From NCBI RefSeq assembly GCF_900143545.1, contig NZ_FREV01000006.1:1-64000 (forward strand): a stretch of DNA of 64,000 nucleotides. Reading direction: 5' to 3'. Source of the stretch: Loktanella sp. Alg231-35 (GTDB taxonomy: Bacteria > Pseudomonadota > Alphaproteobacteria > Rhodobacterales > Rhodobacteraceae). Below are positions 1 through 7,484 of the stretch, in pieces; the first letter of the stretch is position 1, and the number at the start of each line of letters is the position of its first letter. The notes beneath the pieces are model-generated. The model worked only from the letters and a program-made list of their open reading frames with translations. It was not told where the DNA came from and did no database searches. Position numbers and translations under genes: made by a program.

Positions 1-42
1 GTCTGGGGCAGCTGCATTGCGTCGATTTGACTGTGCAACACT

Positions 43-182
43 ATTCCCAATTTTGGTGCAGGCGGTCGGATAAGCCAATGAATCCAGCGGCTTGCCTGCG
101 CTGAATATTAGCCTAGATGCTGAGATTCCTTCGCGCAATCACAAAATAGCCTGCAATCTCAACAGTGTACAAAATTGGGAAT
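43..182. repeat. 12-bp inverted repeat flanking non-coding DNA
   Basis: ATTCCCAATTTT at 43-54 is matched by its exact reverse complement at 171-182, with about 116 bases between. Both copies are followed on the plus strand by a GGTGCA word (55-60 and 185-190). The stretch lies directly upstream of the first gene and holds no convincing coding sequence. It could be a regulatory region or the edge of a small element; the role is unknown. Confidence 0.45.
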
Positions 183-244
183 AATGGTGCAAATCCAGCA
201 CCGTGGATTGTGGATATTTGAGAATGGTTTTTGGAGAGTTTGCT

Positions 245-649
245 GTGCGTGGCGGGGGTGAACCTCCGCATCGGTGGGGGCGTAATCTTGTCGGTGCGGC
301 GGTTCTGGCGCTGGCGCTCATTGCCAATTCGGCCAAAGCGGATCCCCTGGAGAATGATGATGTTGCAGTTGCTTTGCAGATGTCCCTCAGCGGTGCAGTC
401 AGCCAAGGAACACCGGTCGCAGCCAATCCCCGTATTGTGGATGTATACTACCGCACCCCCACAGAAATGACGGTGTTCTTTGTGGCCCGCAACCGCCAGG
501 GCCGCGTGGTGCCGGGCATGGTACGGGCTGTGTACACGGCAAGTGAACGGTGGCTCTGGACCTCCGGGAATTTTACCTCTGGTGGCATGGGTGGCTACGG
601 GTTCAGGAACCCAACCCCCTTTGGTGGGCGCTATCAGCCGGTGCCGTGA
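245..649 (+). CDS. Small exported protein of unknown function
   Basis: Not recognised. A GTG start at 245 is preferred because GGAGAG at 233-238 sits six bases before it; upstream in-frame ATGs lack such a site. The N-terminus has arginines and a histidine, then a hydrophobic core (LVGAAVLALALIA) and a likely signal-peptidase site near SAKA-DP, so export is predicted. The mature part is about 105 residues and ends in a Gly/Pro/aromatic-rich tail. It is the first of several small envelope-protein genes on the same strand running towards the coupling-ATPase gene, so a role at the envelope of a transfer-type element is a reasonable inference only. Confidence 0.6.
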   Translation: MRGGGEPPHRWGRNLVGAAVLALALIANSAKADPLENDDVAVALQMSLSGAVSQGTPVAANPRIVDVYYRTPTEMTVFFVARNRQGRVVPGMVRAVYTASERWLWTSGNFTSGGMGGYGFRNPTPFGGRYQPVP

Positions 650-708
650 CGCAGGCCGATCAAAACACGCCCATCATTCTCATTCTTCTTTCAACAAAGG
701 GTTCGCTC

Positions 709-957
709 ATGAAACCACTCGCAATCATCGCCAATATCCTCATTCCGGGTGTTGGTTCGTTTATCATTGGCAAGGTTGGAGCCGGAGTCGCGCAGATCGT
801 GATCTGGGGTTTTGGCCTGATGCTCACCCTCGGCACGCTGGGCATCGGCGGGATCATCGGCCTGCCATTGATGCTGGGGGCCTGGATCTGGGCCATTGTG
901 ACCGCTGCGGGTGGCAATCAGCCGGTGCAGGTCACGGTTGTGAACAAGCAGGAGTAA
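709..957 (+). CDS. TM2-like small membrane protein
   Basis: An 82-residue protein starting at ATG 709 after AAAGGG; a longer reading from 550 would overlap the preceding gene and has no ribosome site. Nearly the whole chain is hydrophobic and glycine-rich, with two to three membrane segments (around residues 5-22, 28-45 and 48-66) and a short polar tail. The PGVGSFIIGK and GIGGIIGLP turns resemble TM2/YqaE-like small membrane proteins. No catalytic residues are visible. It lies 59 bases after the exported protein and before the lipoprotein gene. Confidence 0.6.
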   Translation: MKPLAIIANILIPGVGSFIIGKVGAGVAQIVIWGFGLMLTLGTLGIGGIIGLPLMLGAWIWAIVTAAGGNQPVQVTVVNKQE

Positions 958-1032
958 GGTGCTGCGGCAGGAATTGCGCCTGTCACACATTATTCCAAAA
1001 CATCAAACCCCAAACAATCATTCGAGGACCAT

Positions 1033-1353
1033 ATGACCTTCACCAAACCCATTCTCTTTGCAGCCTTCTTGTTCACCACAGGCTGCTTCGGCGATGACTT
1101 TGCCAAGATGACCCTCACGGACGAACGCCTGGCTTCAGAGGCTGGCGGCGTGCTGGGCATCAACCCGGCCAACTTGACTGTCACCGAGCGCCGCTCGTCC
1201 TATGGCAGCGGCACATACTTCACCGTACGCGCCCGCAATGGGCGGGTGTATAACTGCGTGATCACCGGTGGTGGACCGCTGGCCTTTGGTCTCACCAATC
1301 CGCCAGACTGTGCACGTGATGGTCAGCCGATCCAGCGGCGAGGGCTGTTTTAG
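1033..1353 (+). CDS. Small predicted lipoprotein
   Basis: A 106-residue product with a lipoprotein signal peptide: a lysine at residue 5, a hydrophobic stretch, and the lipobox FTTGC ending at Cys18. The start ATG at 1033 follows GAGG. The mature domain has a TVTERRSSYGSGTYFTV strand pair and an R-x-Y-x-C motif (Cys near residue 74, second Cys near 92) that could form a disulfide. The family is not recognised. It ends the first run of small envelope genes and is followed directly by a hairpin terminator. Confidence 0.65.
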   Translation: MTFTKPILFAAFLFTTGCFGDDFAKMTLTDERLASEAGGVLGINPANLTVTERRSSYGSGTYFTVRARNGRVYNCVITGGGPLAFGLTNPPDCARDGQPIQRRGLF

Positions 1354-1368
1354 AGGTTGGAACGCAGA

Positions 1369-1396
1369 AAGGCGCGGTGTCCCGCGCCTCTTTCTT
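1369..1396. terminator. Rho-independent terminator, probably bidirectional
   Basis: GGCGCGG (1371-1377) pairs with CCGCGCC (1382-1388) across a four-base loop. A T-rich run follows on the plus strand and AAA precedes it, giving a T-run on the minus strand too. It sits between the convergent lipoprotein gene and the 78-residue minus-strand gene and could serve both. Confidence 0.75.
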
Positions 1397-1416
1397 CATG
1401 TTTGTGAGTCAGAATC

Positions 1417-1653
1417 CTATCCCCTGAGCACCTGCACAATCTGGAAGGTGATGGCGGCATTGGCGGCCAGCTGCCCCACCATCATCACGGCAATCCACAT
1501 GATCAGCTTGCGGATATCATCTTTGCTCGCAAGCGTGTGCCGCGCTTCTTCGCGTGTCAGAAACGCATCCACCGCCGCTTTAGCGCGGGTCTTGTCGATG
1601 CCTTGTTCAATGAGGATGTCGTAGAGTTCAAACGGTGCGGTGGTCGTTGTCAT
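1417..1653 (-). CDS. Small coiled-coil, tail-anchored membrane protein
   Basis: A 78-residue protein starting at MTTTTAPFELYDIL. A further upstream in-frame ATG would add 28 residues of low plausibility. It has an amphipathic helical N-terminal half (DKTRAKAAVDAFLTREEAR) and a single C-terminal hydrophobic helix of about 22 residues (LIMWIAVMMVGQLAANAAI) ending two to eight residues before the stop. This layout resembles DUF1640/CCDC90-type proteins, which are helical and anchored by the tail. Its orientation is opposite to the surrounding genes. Confidence 0.55.
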   Translation of the reverse strand: MTTTTAPFELYDILIEQGIDKTRAKAAVDAFLTREEARHTLASKDDIRKLIMWIAVMMVGQLAANAAITFQIVQVLRG

Positions 1654-1829
1654 ATGCGGTTGATTGTACCATGGATCGGGCGGCCTGTCGTGCCGCAGAT
1701 GCCGAAAGCATTCTTTGCCACGGCGCGGCTTACACAACCCTAGCGCAAGTCATCTCATCATAAAACAATTGACTCGGCACAATGCTTGGTTGCACCGTGG
1801 CGGGGTATTTTGAATGAGTAGGAATTGAT

Positions 1830-2483
1830 ATGCGTTCATATGACACCGCCCGTGGCGTTTTTAGCTTTCTTGGATTTTGTGCTGCTGCCCTAATTGGTCT
1901 GGGCGTCATCGTCGCGTTCCTTGGCGGCTTTGCCACACAATCACTTGGCCGCAATGCAGGCGCACTTCAGTTCTTCCTGGGTGCGATGCCCGGCATCATG
2001 ATGGCGGCCGTTGGCGTGGTCGGCCAGTGTATGGTGCAGATGGGCCGGGCCTCGGTTGACACGGCAGAATACGCCCAGCAATCCCTCAAGGTCTCCCGCC
2101 AGCACATGGAGCTCTCGCAGCAGTTGCTGGAGCAAGGCAAGACAACTGCAGCCTCATTTGCATCGCTCAATCTGCAGCACGTGGCACAAACGTCAGGACC
2201 GGCCAGCGGCGGCGCTGACGCAGGCGCGAGCTATGCAGACCAACCAGCAACAGCCATGGCCAGCGTTCCGGATCAGGGCGCACCCGCGGCCTTGCCTGCC
2301 GCAGCTGCTACCGCTGCACCATCCACCAAAGCCATCACCCATGAAGAGCAAGTCCCGCTTCCACCACTGTCCTCGGACATCACATATAAGGACGGTAAGT
2401 TCGCTGTGGGAGACCGTCAGTTCGCCACAAAGGGTGAGGCCCTGGCATACCAACAATCCCTTGTTCCAGTGGCCTCAAAATGA
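1830..2483 (+). CDS. Membrane protein with Ala/Pro-rich linker
   Basis: A 217-residue protein with two membrane segments (about residues 10-35 and 46-70), a helical stretch rich in Gln and Ser (VDTAEYAQQSLKVSRQHMEL, to about 105), then a low-complexity Ala/Pro/Thr linker of about 60 residues. A small C-terminal module reads YKDGKFAVGDRQFATKGEAL, a short beta-beta-helix pattern that occurs at the C-termini of some bacterial membrane proteins. The function is unknown. The gene lies ahead of the coupling-ATPase operon and its stop codon opens a strong inverted repeat. Confidence 0.55.
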   Translation: MRSYDTARGVFSFLGFCAAALIGLGVIVAFLGGFATQSLGRNAGALQFFLGAMPGIMMAAVGVVGQCMVQMGRASVDTAEYAQQSLKVSRQHMELSQQLLEQGKTTAASFASLNLQHVAQTSGPASGGADAGASYADQPATAMASVPDQGAPAALPAAAATAAPSTKAITHEEQVPLPPLSSDITYKDGKFAVGDRQFATKGEALAYQQSLVPVASK

Positions 2484-2517
2484 CCCCCATAGGGACCCCC
2501 AACCCCTATGGGGGTCA
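2481..2517. repeat. 14-bp perfect inverted repeat (hairpin)
   Basis: TGACCCCCATAGGG (2481-2494) and its exact reverse complement (2504-2517) flank a nine-base loop. The left arm begins with the stop codon of the preceding gene. No T-run follows, so it is not a classical intrinsic terminator; an mRNA-stabilising stem, a protein-binding site or a transfer-origin-like palindrome are alternatives. Confidence 0.7.
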
Positions 2518-2676
2518 TGCATGGGGACCAGCGCTGCACATAGATGCGCATTGTTGCACAAAACCCCATGATCAGCTGCCTGACTTCACCTGCTCTCGCA
2601 GCTGAATTCCCCACCCTCCCGTGCATTGTCATTCCCTTATCACCAGTTTGACGTCTCAAAGGAAAACCCCACCACC

Positions 2677-3036
2677 ATGCGCGTCTCGATCAAACATGAC
2701 ACCGTCCGCCGTGGGGCCATCTTCAAGAAGACATTCTATGAAGTCTGCGTGACTGTTCTCTTGTCTCATGAAGAGATCCAGATCGTGCGACAGCGCAACC
2801 TGCTTGAGACTAAGTTGATGGACCGCAGGCCAGCCAACGCCAAGGTCGATGACCGAGACGAGAAGTTTGCGCTCTATGTGAAGCATGTGATCAACGGCAA
2901 GATCGACCGGTTTTTATGTGCCACGCCAGCGGATGCCAAGCGATACGAAGAACGGATGCTGGATACACTCTCGCAACTCAAGCTCTGGATCAGCGACAAT
3001 GCAGAAACCAGTGAAGGCATTGTGGTGGAGTTCTGA
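2677..3036 (+). CDS. Hypothetical protein co-translated with coupling ATPase
   Basis: A 119-residue soluble protein starting at MRVSIKHDTVRRG, with AAAGGA 13 bases upstream; a longer reading from 2626 is possible but less likely. It begins with beta-strand-like sequence containing basic residues (IKHDTVRRGAIFKKT), followed by an acidic/basic helical region. No family is recognised. Its stop codon overlaps the next start by one base (TGATG), so it is very probably translated together with the VirD4-like ATPase and may be its partner. Confidence 0.55.
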   Translation: MRVSIKHDTVRRGAIFKKTFYEVCVTVLLSHEEIQIVRQRNLLETKLMDRRPANAKVDDRDEKFALYVKHVINGKIDRFLCATPADAKRYEERMLDTLSQLKLWISDNAETSEGIVVEF

Positions 3037-5108
3037 TGGGCAATCTCTCTGATCAAGTCTCTGGGCTGGTGATCAGCGCGATCATTGTTGGTCTGTGCCT
3101 GGTGGCCGCGCTTCTGATCACGCCAATCTTCCTGCTGGGGGCCGCCGGGTATGTTGGCGTCCGGCTCTATCTTGAAAGTCCAGCCCGTGCCGAGCGTCTG
3201 GCCCAGGAAGAAACCCAAACACTCTATCGCCACGCACGTGCTGGAAACGTCCTTTTGAGCGATGCAGAACAAGATGCAGCACTTTGCGCCCACTGGCCAG
3301 CATCAACACCAGAGCCACTGCGGATACAACTTCTGGAGGTGGGGCGGGCATTGTTTGAAGCGGAGGGTCTGAGCCCAGACATTCCGCCACCACCGGTCCT
3401 GTGCAACACGGTGGAAGGTGGTCGCTATCGCGATCTCTTGGCCAAACAAGGACAAGCGCGCAATGATCCGCAGATGGTGCGATCCGCACTTGACGTGATC
3501 AGTGAGGCACTCTCGCCTATCGCCAAAGCAGCACCGCCCATGAACGGCGATGTGCTGGTCTCGGTCTCCCAGTTCCTCACCCCGCACAATCTGGTGGTGG
3601 ATCAGATCGTGACCCCGTTTTTTGCGGACAACGGATACAATCACTTCAAGGCGCTGCGAGATCAGCTCGACAACAACTTGCGTCAGACCCATCGCACCAA
3701 TCCGGTCTTTCCGCGCGACTATCGTGGTGATGATGCGGTGGACACATATCTTAAAGGCACACTGCTGCGTGATCTGTTTGATCTGCGAACGCCATTTGAA
3801 ATCCCCGAGCAACTGCGCTTTGAGCACACGCATATTGTGGCGGGCAGTGGCCACGGCAAAACCCAGACGCTGCAGTATCTGATTGCCAAGGATCTGCCGG
3901 ATGTGGCGGCGGGCGCGAAGTCAGTGGTGGTGATCGACAGCCAGGGTGATTTGATTGGCAACATCCTGCGGGCCAAGGTGCTGGCGCCAGAAGACATCGT
4001 GCTGATCAATCCCGAGGACATTGCCTATCCGGTCTCCCTCAATTTGTTCTCGGTGGGGCAAGAGCGCATGGATGACTATTCCCCGCTGGAACGCGAGCGT
4101 CTCACCAATTCCATCATTGAGCTCTATGACTTTGTGCTGGGCTCGCTGCTCTCTGCAGGCATGACCGCGAAGCAAAGCGTGGTGTTCCGATACGTGACCC
4201 GGTTGATGTTCCATATCCCGGATGCCACGATCCACACCTTATGTGATCTGATGGAACCCGGCGGCACCGAGAAATACAAAGAACACATCGCAAAACTGGA
4301 AGGCACGCCACGCCGGTTCTTTGAGACGGAATTTGAGAGCAAGGAATTTGTGGCCACCAAGACCCAGGTCCTGCGCCGCCTCTACGGGGTACTGGAAAAC
4401 CAAACCTTCGAGAGGATGTTTGCCAATCCAGAGAGCAAGTTCGATATGTTCAGCGAGCTCAATGCAGGCAAGCTGATCCTGATCAACACATCGAAGTCAC
4501 TGTTGAAAGAACAAGGCACAGAGATCTTTGGCCGGTTCTTTATCGCACTGATCGCGCAAGCGGCCCAGGAACGGGCTGTCCTGCGCCAGCAAGACCGCTT
4601 GCCCGCCATGATCTACATCGACGAAGCGCAAGACTACTTCGATGCCAACATCGGCGTGATCCTCTCCCAAGCCCGCAAATACAAGGTTGGGATGGTGATG
4701 GCGCATCAATACCTGGGACAGCTCTCCAGCGGCCTCGCGGAAGCCTTTGAGGCCAACACCTCGATCAAACTGGCCGGTGGTGTCTCGGCCCGCGATGCCC
4801 GCACATTGTCGAGCCAGATGCACGCGACACCGGAACTCATCCAGCAGCAACCCAAAGGATCCTTTGCCACCTATCTGCGCGGATTGACCGACAAAGCCGT
4901 GCCAATTGCCTTCCCATTCTTTGAACTAGAGAAGTTGCCAAGGACCACAAAAGAAGAGCGTGCGGACATCCTGCAACACAGCCGTGACAGCTACGCGCAA
5001 CCATGGGAGAACAAGCCAGAACATAGCGACCCAGAGCCTGAAGAGGCTGAAATCATCCCACCAAAAAAGGATGATGATGATCCGCTTGGGCCTAGTCCGG
5101 AGTTGTAG
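3036..5108 (+). CDS. VirD4/TraG-like type IV coupling ATPase
   Basis: A 690-residue protein of the FtsK/HerA-related coupling-protein class. VirD4/TraD/TraG relatives are membrane-anchored hexameric ATPases that bring relaxase-bound DNA to a type IV secretion channel. Visible here are an N-terminal membrane hairpin (about residues 10-45), a Walker A motif GSGHGKT near residue 270, a VVVIDSQGDL strand near 300, and a Walker B motif MIYIDEAQD near 525. After that comes KYKVGMVMAHQYLGQL, the helicase-like sensor region of this family. The acidic C-terminal tail (EPEEAEIIPPKKDDDD) could contact partners. No VirB channel genes are present in the window, so it is an orphan here or its partners lie outside. 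Confidence 0.85.
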   Translation: MGNLSDQVSGLVISAIIVGLCLVAALLITPIFLLGAAGYVGVRLYLESPARAERLAQEETQTLYRHARAGNVLLSDAEQDAALCAHWPASTPEPLRIQLLEVGRALFEAEGLSPDIPPPPVLCNTVEGGRYRDLLAKQGQARNDPQMVRSALDVISEALSPIAKAAPPMNGDVLVSVSQFLTPHNLVVDQIVTPFFADNGYNHFKALRDQLDNNLRQTHRTNPVFPRDYRGDDAVDTYLKGTLLRDLFDLRTPFEIPEQLRFEHTHIVAGSGHGKTQTLQYLIAKDLPDVAAGAKSVVVIDSQGDLIGNILRAKVLAPEDIVLINPEDIAYPVSLNLFSVGQERMDDYSPLERERLTNSIIELYDFVLGSLLSAGMTAKQSVVFRYVTRLMFHIPDATIHTLCDLMEPGGTEKYKEHIAKLEGTPRRFFETEFESKEFVATKTQVLRRLYGVLENQTFERMFANPESKFDMFSELNAGKLILINTSKSLLKEQGTEIFGRFFIALIAQAAQERAVLRQQDRLPAMIYIDEAQDYFDANIGVILSQARKYKVGMVMAHQYLGQLSSGLAEAFEANTSIKLAGGVSARDARTLSSQMHATPELIQQQPKGSFATYLRGLTDKAVPIAFPFFELEKLPRTTKEERADILQHSRDSYAQPWENKPEHSDPEPEEAEIIPPKKDDDDPLGPSPEL

Positions 5109-5128
5109 CGGGGTGGCAGATTGCGGGT

Positions 5129-5977
5129 ATGAAATATGCCCCGCCAACACCGCCACACATCAGAATTGATCTCAGCCCGACGGACCGCGAGTTGCGCTGG
5201 TTTGCGCAGATGGATCGGCACGGACCGCAATCGTCTGAATTTTTGTATGAATGCACCCGCGATACACATCGTTGCCGCGACACCGCGCTGCGCCGGATGC
5301 AGGCGCTGCGCGAAGCGGGTTATCTGCGCCTGCCGCCACAGCAACGCCAGATCGCCAAGGCGGACTTCAACCCATATGTCTATGATCTGACAAAGCTGGG
5401 GTGGGACATCCTTGCCGATCATCATGAGCTGGAAAAGCATTGCCGTCCCACCGGACATTGGTGGCATGGGTTCTGGGTGTCCGCGATATCAAGTGCGATT
5501 GAGATCACCGCAACCCGTGCGGGGCTCACATATGTCCCTGCAGCGCGTATTTTGGCCCTCAGAGGCGTTGATATGGCCATGCCGGTGTCTGGGTCCAAAG
5601 TGATCCCCGATCAGCTCTTTGCGCTGAAATACCCCGATGGGTATCGGGCCTTTGCACTTGAGGTGGATCGCGGGGCGGAGCCGGTGCGATCAGAAGCGGC
5701 CCGCAAGTCACTGGCGCGGTCGACGGCGCAGTATCGCGAGGTGCTACAGGAAAAACTGCATCAGCAACACTACGGACTCAAAAGCAACCTCATGGTGCTT
5801 TGGGCCTTTACCAACTGTCGGCGACAAGCGCATTTTGCAGGTCTGCTGACCAGCCGAGATCGCAGGCTCGTTCATACCGCCGTTGATGCTCTCTTCCCCC
5901 GTTGGGCAAGCACTGCCCAGACAGTGGCCGAATCCTGGGAAAGTACCATGGGAAAGCCGTTCCGGCTCCTTGGCTAG
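5129..5977 (+). CDS. Replic_Relax-family protein (winged helix plus nuclease-like domain)
   Basis: A 282-residue protein placed 20 bases after the coupling ATPase. The first 90 residues look like a winged helix (SPTDRELRWFAQMDRHG, then TALRRMQALREAGYLRLP). The C-terminal half carries VIPDQLFALKYPDGYRAF followed by ALEVDRGAEP, i.e. the P-D ... E-x-D pattern of restriction-like folds that marks the replication-relaxation (Replic_Relax) family. Members of this family are repeatedly found beside TraG/VirD4-like ATPases on mobile elements and have been proposed to act as relaxases or initiators. A DNA-nicking role here is inference. Confidence 0.75.
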   Translation: MKYAPPTPPHIRIDLSPTDRELRWFAQMDRHGPQSSEFLYECTRDTHRCRDTALRRMQALREAGYLRLPPQQRQIAKADFNPYVYDLTKLGWDILADHHELEKHCRPTGHWWHGFWVSAISSAIEITATRAGLTYVPAARILALRGVDMAMPVSGSKVIPDQLFALKYPDGYRAFALEVDRGAEPVRSEAARKSLARSTAQYREVLQEKLHQQHYGLKSNLMVLWAFTNCRRQAHFAGLLTSRDRRLVHTAVDALFPRWASTAQTVAESWESTMGKPFRLLG

Positions 5978-6127
5978 GTGAGAGATCAGGGGTCGATGAA
6001 ACAAATTGTGATGCCTGCACCATAGCTGAACATGGGGCGACATCGTGGAAATTACCTAAACATACCAACCTTTTACGACTGCGCTGAAACCTGAGATTGT
6101 GACGGCACGCAACAAAAGGAGAAGACC

Positions 6128-6313
6128 ATGGCACGTAAAAAGAAGAAGTCATCATTCTGGGATCTAAAGCTGGGGTTCAAGAACCTTGGCGGACATTTGG
6201 TACAGACCGGGAAGGAGCTCTCAAGCATACCAGCCTATGCCGCACGTGAACTTACCGGTCAATCGCACCACAAACAGGTGAAGGCTAAACTAAAGAAGGG
6301 CTGGTTTGAATAA
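6128..6313 (+). CDS. Small basic protein
   Basis: A 61-residue protein with a very strong ribosome site (AAAAGGAG eight bases before the ATG). It opens with a lysine block (ARKKKKSSF) and ends with KQVKAKLKKGWFE. The central segment (LGFKNLGGHLVQTGKELSSI) could form an amphipathic helix. There is no homology that I recognise; a nucleic-acid- or membrane-binding small protein is possible. It is followed by a clear terminator. Confidence 0.6.
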   Translation: MARKKKKSSFWDLKLGFKNLGGHLVQTGKELSSIPAYAARELTGQSHHKQVKAKLKKGWFE

Positions 6314-6347
6314 CGGCCTTTCTTAGGCTGGTACAATCAATGATTTC

Positions 6348-6384
6348 AAAGGTGGCTGGAGCGCAATCCAGTCACCTTTTCTTA
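6348..6384 (+). terminator. Rho-independent terminator
   Basis: AAAGGTGGCTGGA (6348-6360) pairs with TCCAGTCACCTTT (6367-6379), with one G-T wobble and a six-base loop, followed by TTCTTATT. It closes the transfer-type gene run after the small basic protein. Confidence 0.8.
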
Positions 6385-6502
6385 TTGCGATCATCTATGC
6401 TTTATCACGCTAACATTTGCTCGCATGACGCGAACTGCGTGTCGATTCACTCACCTCTATGTTTTGTGATGTACTACATCCAGAAATGGTAACGACGATC
6501 CA

Positions 6503-6847
6503 ATGAAATACGATCTGAAATCACTCAACCGCAAAGAGCTTGAGAAACTCAAAGCCAATGTCGAGAAAGCACTGGCGCGGATGGAAAAGAAAGAAATGAA
6601 GGAAGCGCTGGCGGCAGCTGAAAAGGCCGCCAAAGCTTATGGCTTTGACCTGGCTGAGATTACCGGTACAGCGGCGGCACCATCCAAGGCAAAGCGCAAG
6701 GCAGCGGCCAAACCTAAGAAACCCGGTGTCGCGAAATACGCCAATCCGGATGACAAGGCACAAACCTGGACTGGCAAAGGGCGACGTCCTGAGTGGTTTG
6801 TGGCAGCCATGGCAGCGGGAAAAACGCCAGAAGATTTGGCGATTTAA
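6503..6847 (+). CDS. H-NS/HvrA-family nucleoid protein
   Basis: A 114-residue protein with the two parts of H-NS-type proteins. The N-terminal half is a charged helical oligomerisation region (LNRKELEKLKANVEKALARM). After an Ala/Lys linker comes a C-terminal DNA-binding domain KYANPDDKAQTWTGKGRRPE, which contains the conserved TWTGKGRRPxWF core. The family binds AT-rich or curved DNA and silences foreign genes; the Rhodobacter member HvrA/Spb affects photosynthesis genes. Its position inside an accessory region suggests it may silence that region or compete with the host copy. Flanked by terminators, it is monocistronic. Confidence 0.88.
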   Translation: MKYDLKSLNRKELEKLKANVEKALARMEKKEMKEALAAAEKAAKAYGFDLAEITGTAAAPSKAKRKAAAKPKKPGVAKYANPDDKAQTWTGKGRRPEWFVAAMAAGKTPEDLAI

Positions 6848-6873
6848 TACCAATCTCAATTGTTGGATTTGAA

Positions 6874-6910
6874 AAAGCCTCGTGTGCATTTGCCACGAGG
6901 CTTTCTTCGT
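6874..6910 (+). terminator. Rho-independent terminator of the H-NS-like gene
   Basis: AAAGCCTCGTG (6874-6884) and CACGAGGCTTT (6894-6904) form a perfect 11-bp stem with a nine-base loop and a T-rich tail. Confidence 0.85.
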
Positions 6911-6930
6911 TTAGAAGCTGGAGCAATTGA

Positions 6931-7404
6931 TTGACCAAGTTGAGCCGCGCGATGACCGACATTCTGACCGAACTTGATGCCTATCTGTGCTCCGAAGACA
7001 GTCCGCCGGATAGTCTGGGTCTGTCTGATTTGGATGGGTTCCTGACAGGCGTGGTGTGTACGCCGTTTCCCGTTGCGAACTGGGTGGATGTTGCTTTTGG
7101 TGCAGGGGCAACCGTACCGCGGCGCATCATGGAGATGGTGGAGCAGCGGCTGGCCGAGATTGAAGCCGGCCTGTCGTCCACAACGCCGGCATTGGAGCCC
7201 GTGTTCTGGCAAGCGCCAGAAGGTCATGCCATCGCCATGGATTGGTGCGAAGGCTTTATGGAGGCTGTGAAGCTCAACGTCACCACATGGGACGAGTTTG
7301 GCCAGTCAGAAATTGGCGCGAAGCTGATGTCGCCGATTCTGGTGCATATGTTTGATGATGACGGCAACTCGATGTTTGCAGGAGCCATCCACACATGCGG
7401 TTAA
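6931..7404 (+). CDS. UPF0149/YecA-type protein, probably C-terminally shortened
   Basis: A 157-residue protein. A TTG start at 6931 is chosen because GGAG (6920-6923) precedes it by seven bases; ATG at 6952 has a poorer site. The opening (LDAYLCSEDSPPDSLGLSDL followed by DGFLTGVVCTPFPV) matches the UPF0149/YecA family, small helical proteins of unclear function. The family pattern continues through VFWQAPEGHAIAMDWCEGFM and the FDDDGNSMF region, then stops abruptly at AIHTCG. The expected final helices (roughly 20-40 residues) are missing, so the gene may have been truncated where the repeat-rich DNA begins. Confidence 0.7.
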   Translation: MTKLSRAMTDILTELDAYLCSEDSPPDSLGLSDLDGFLTGVVCTPFPVANWVDVAFGAGATVPRRIMEMVEQRLAEIEAGLSSTTPALEPVFWQAPEGHAIAMDWCEGFMEAVKLNVTTWDEFGQSEIGAKLMSPILVHMFDDDGNSMFAGAIHTCG

Positions 7405-7484
7405 TCTCTGATACCGTCGCCGCAGCGCAGCTTTCTCAGACCGTCATTCGTTCTTCTGATTGCTCAGCGCCAAATGCACTACGT

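Noticed and set aside
480-1097. 205-codon open frame overlapping the exported-protein and TM2-like genes
   Set aside because: Arg/Trp/Cys-rich translation with no ribosome site; it is the out-of-frame shadow of better supported genes.
2481-2517. Intrinsic terminator of the 217-residue membrane-protein gene
   Set aside because: The stem is strong but no T-run follows on either strand, so it was left as an inverted repeat.
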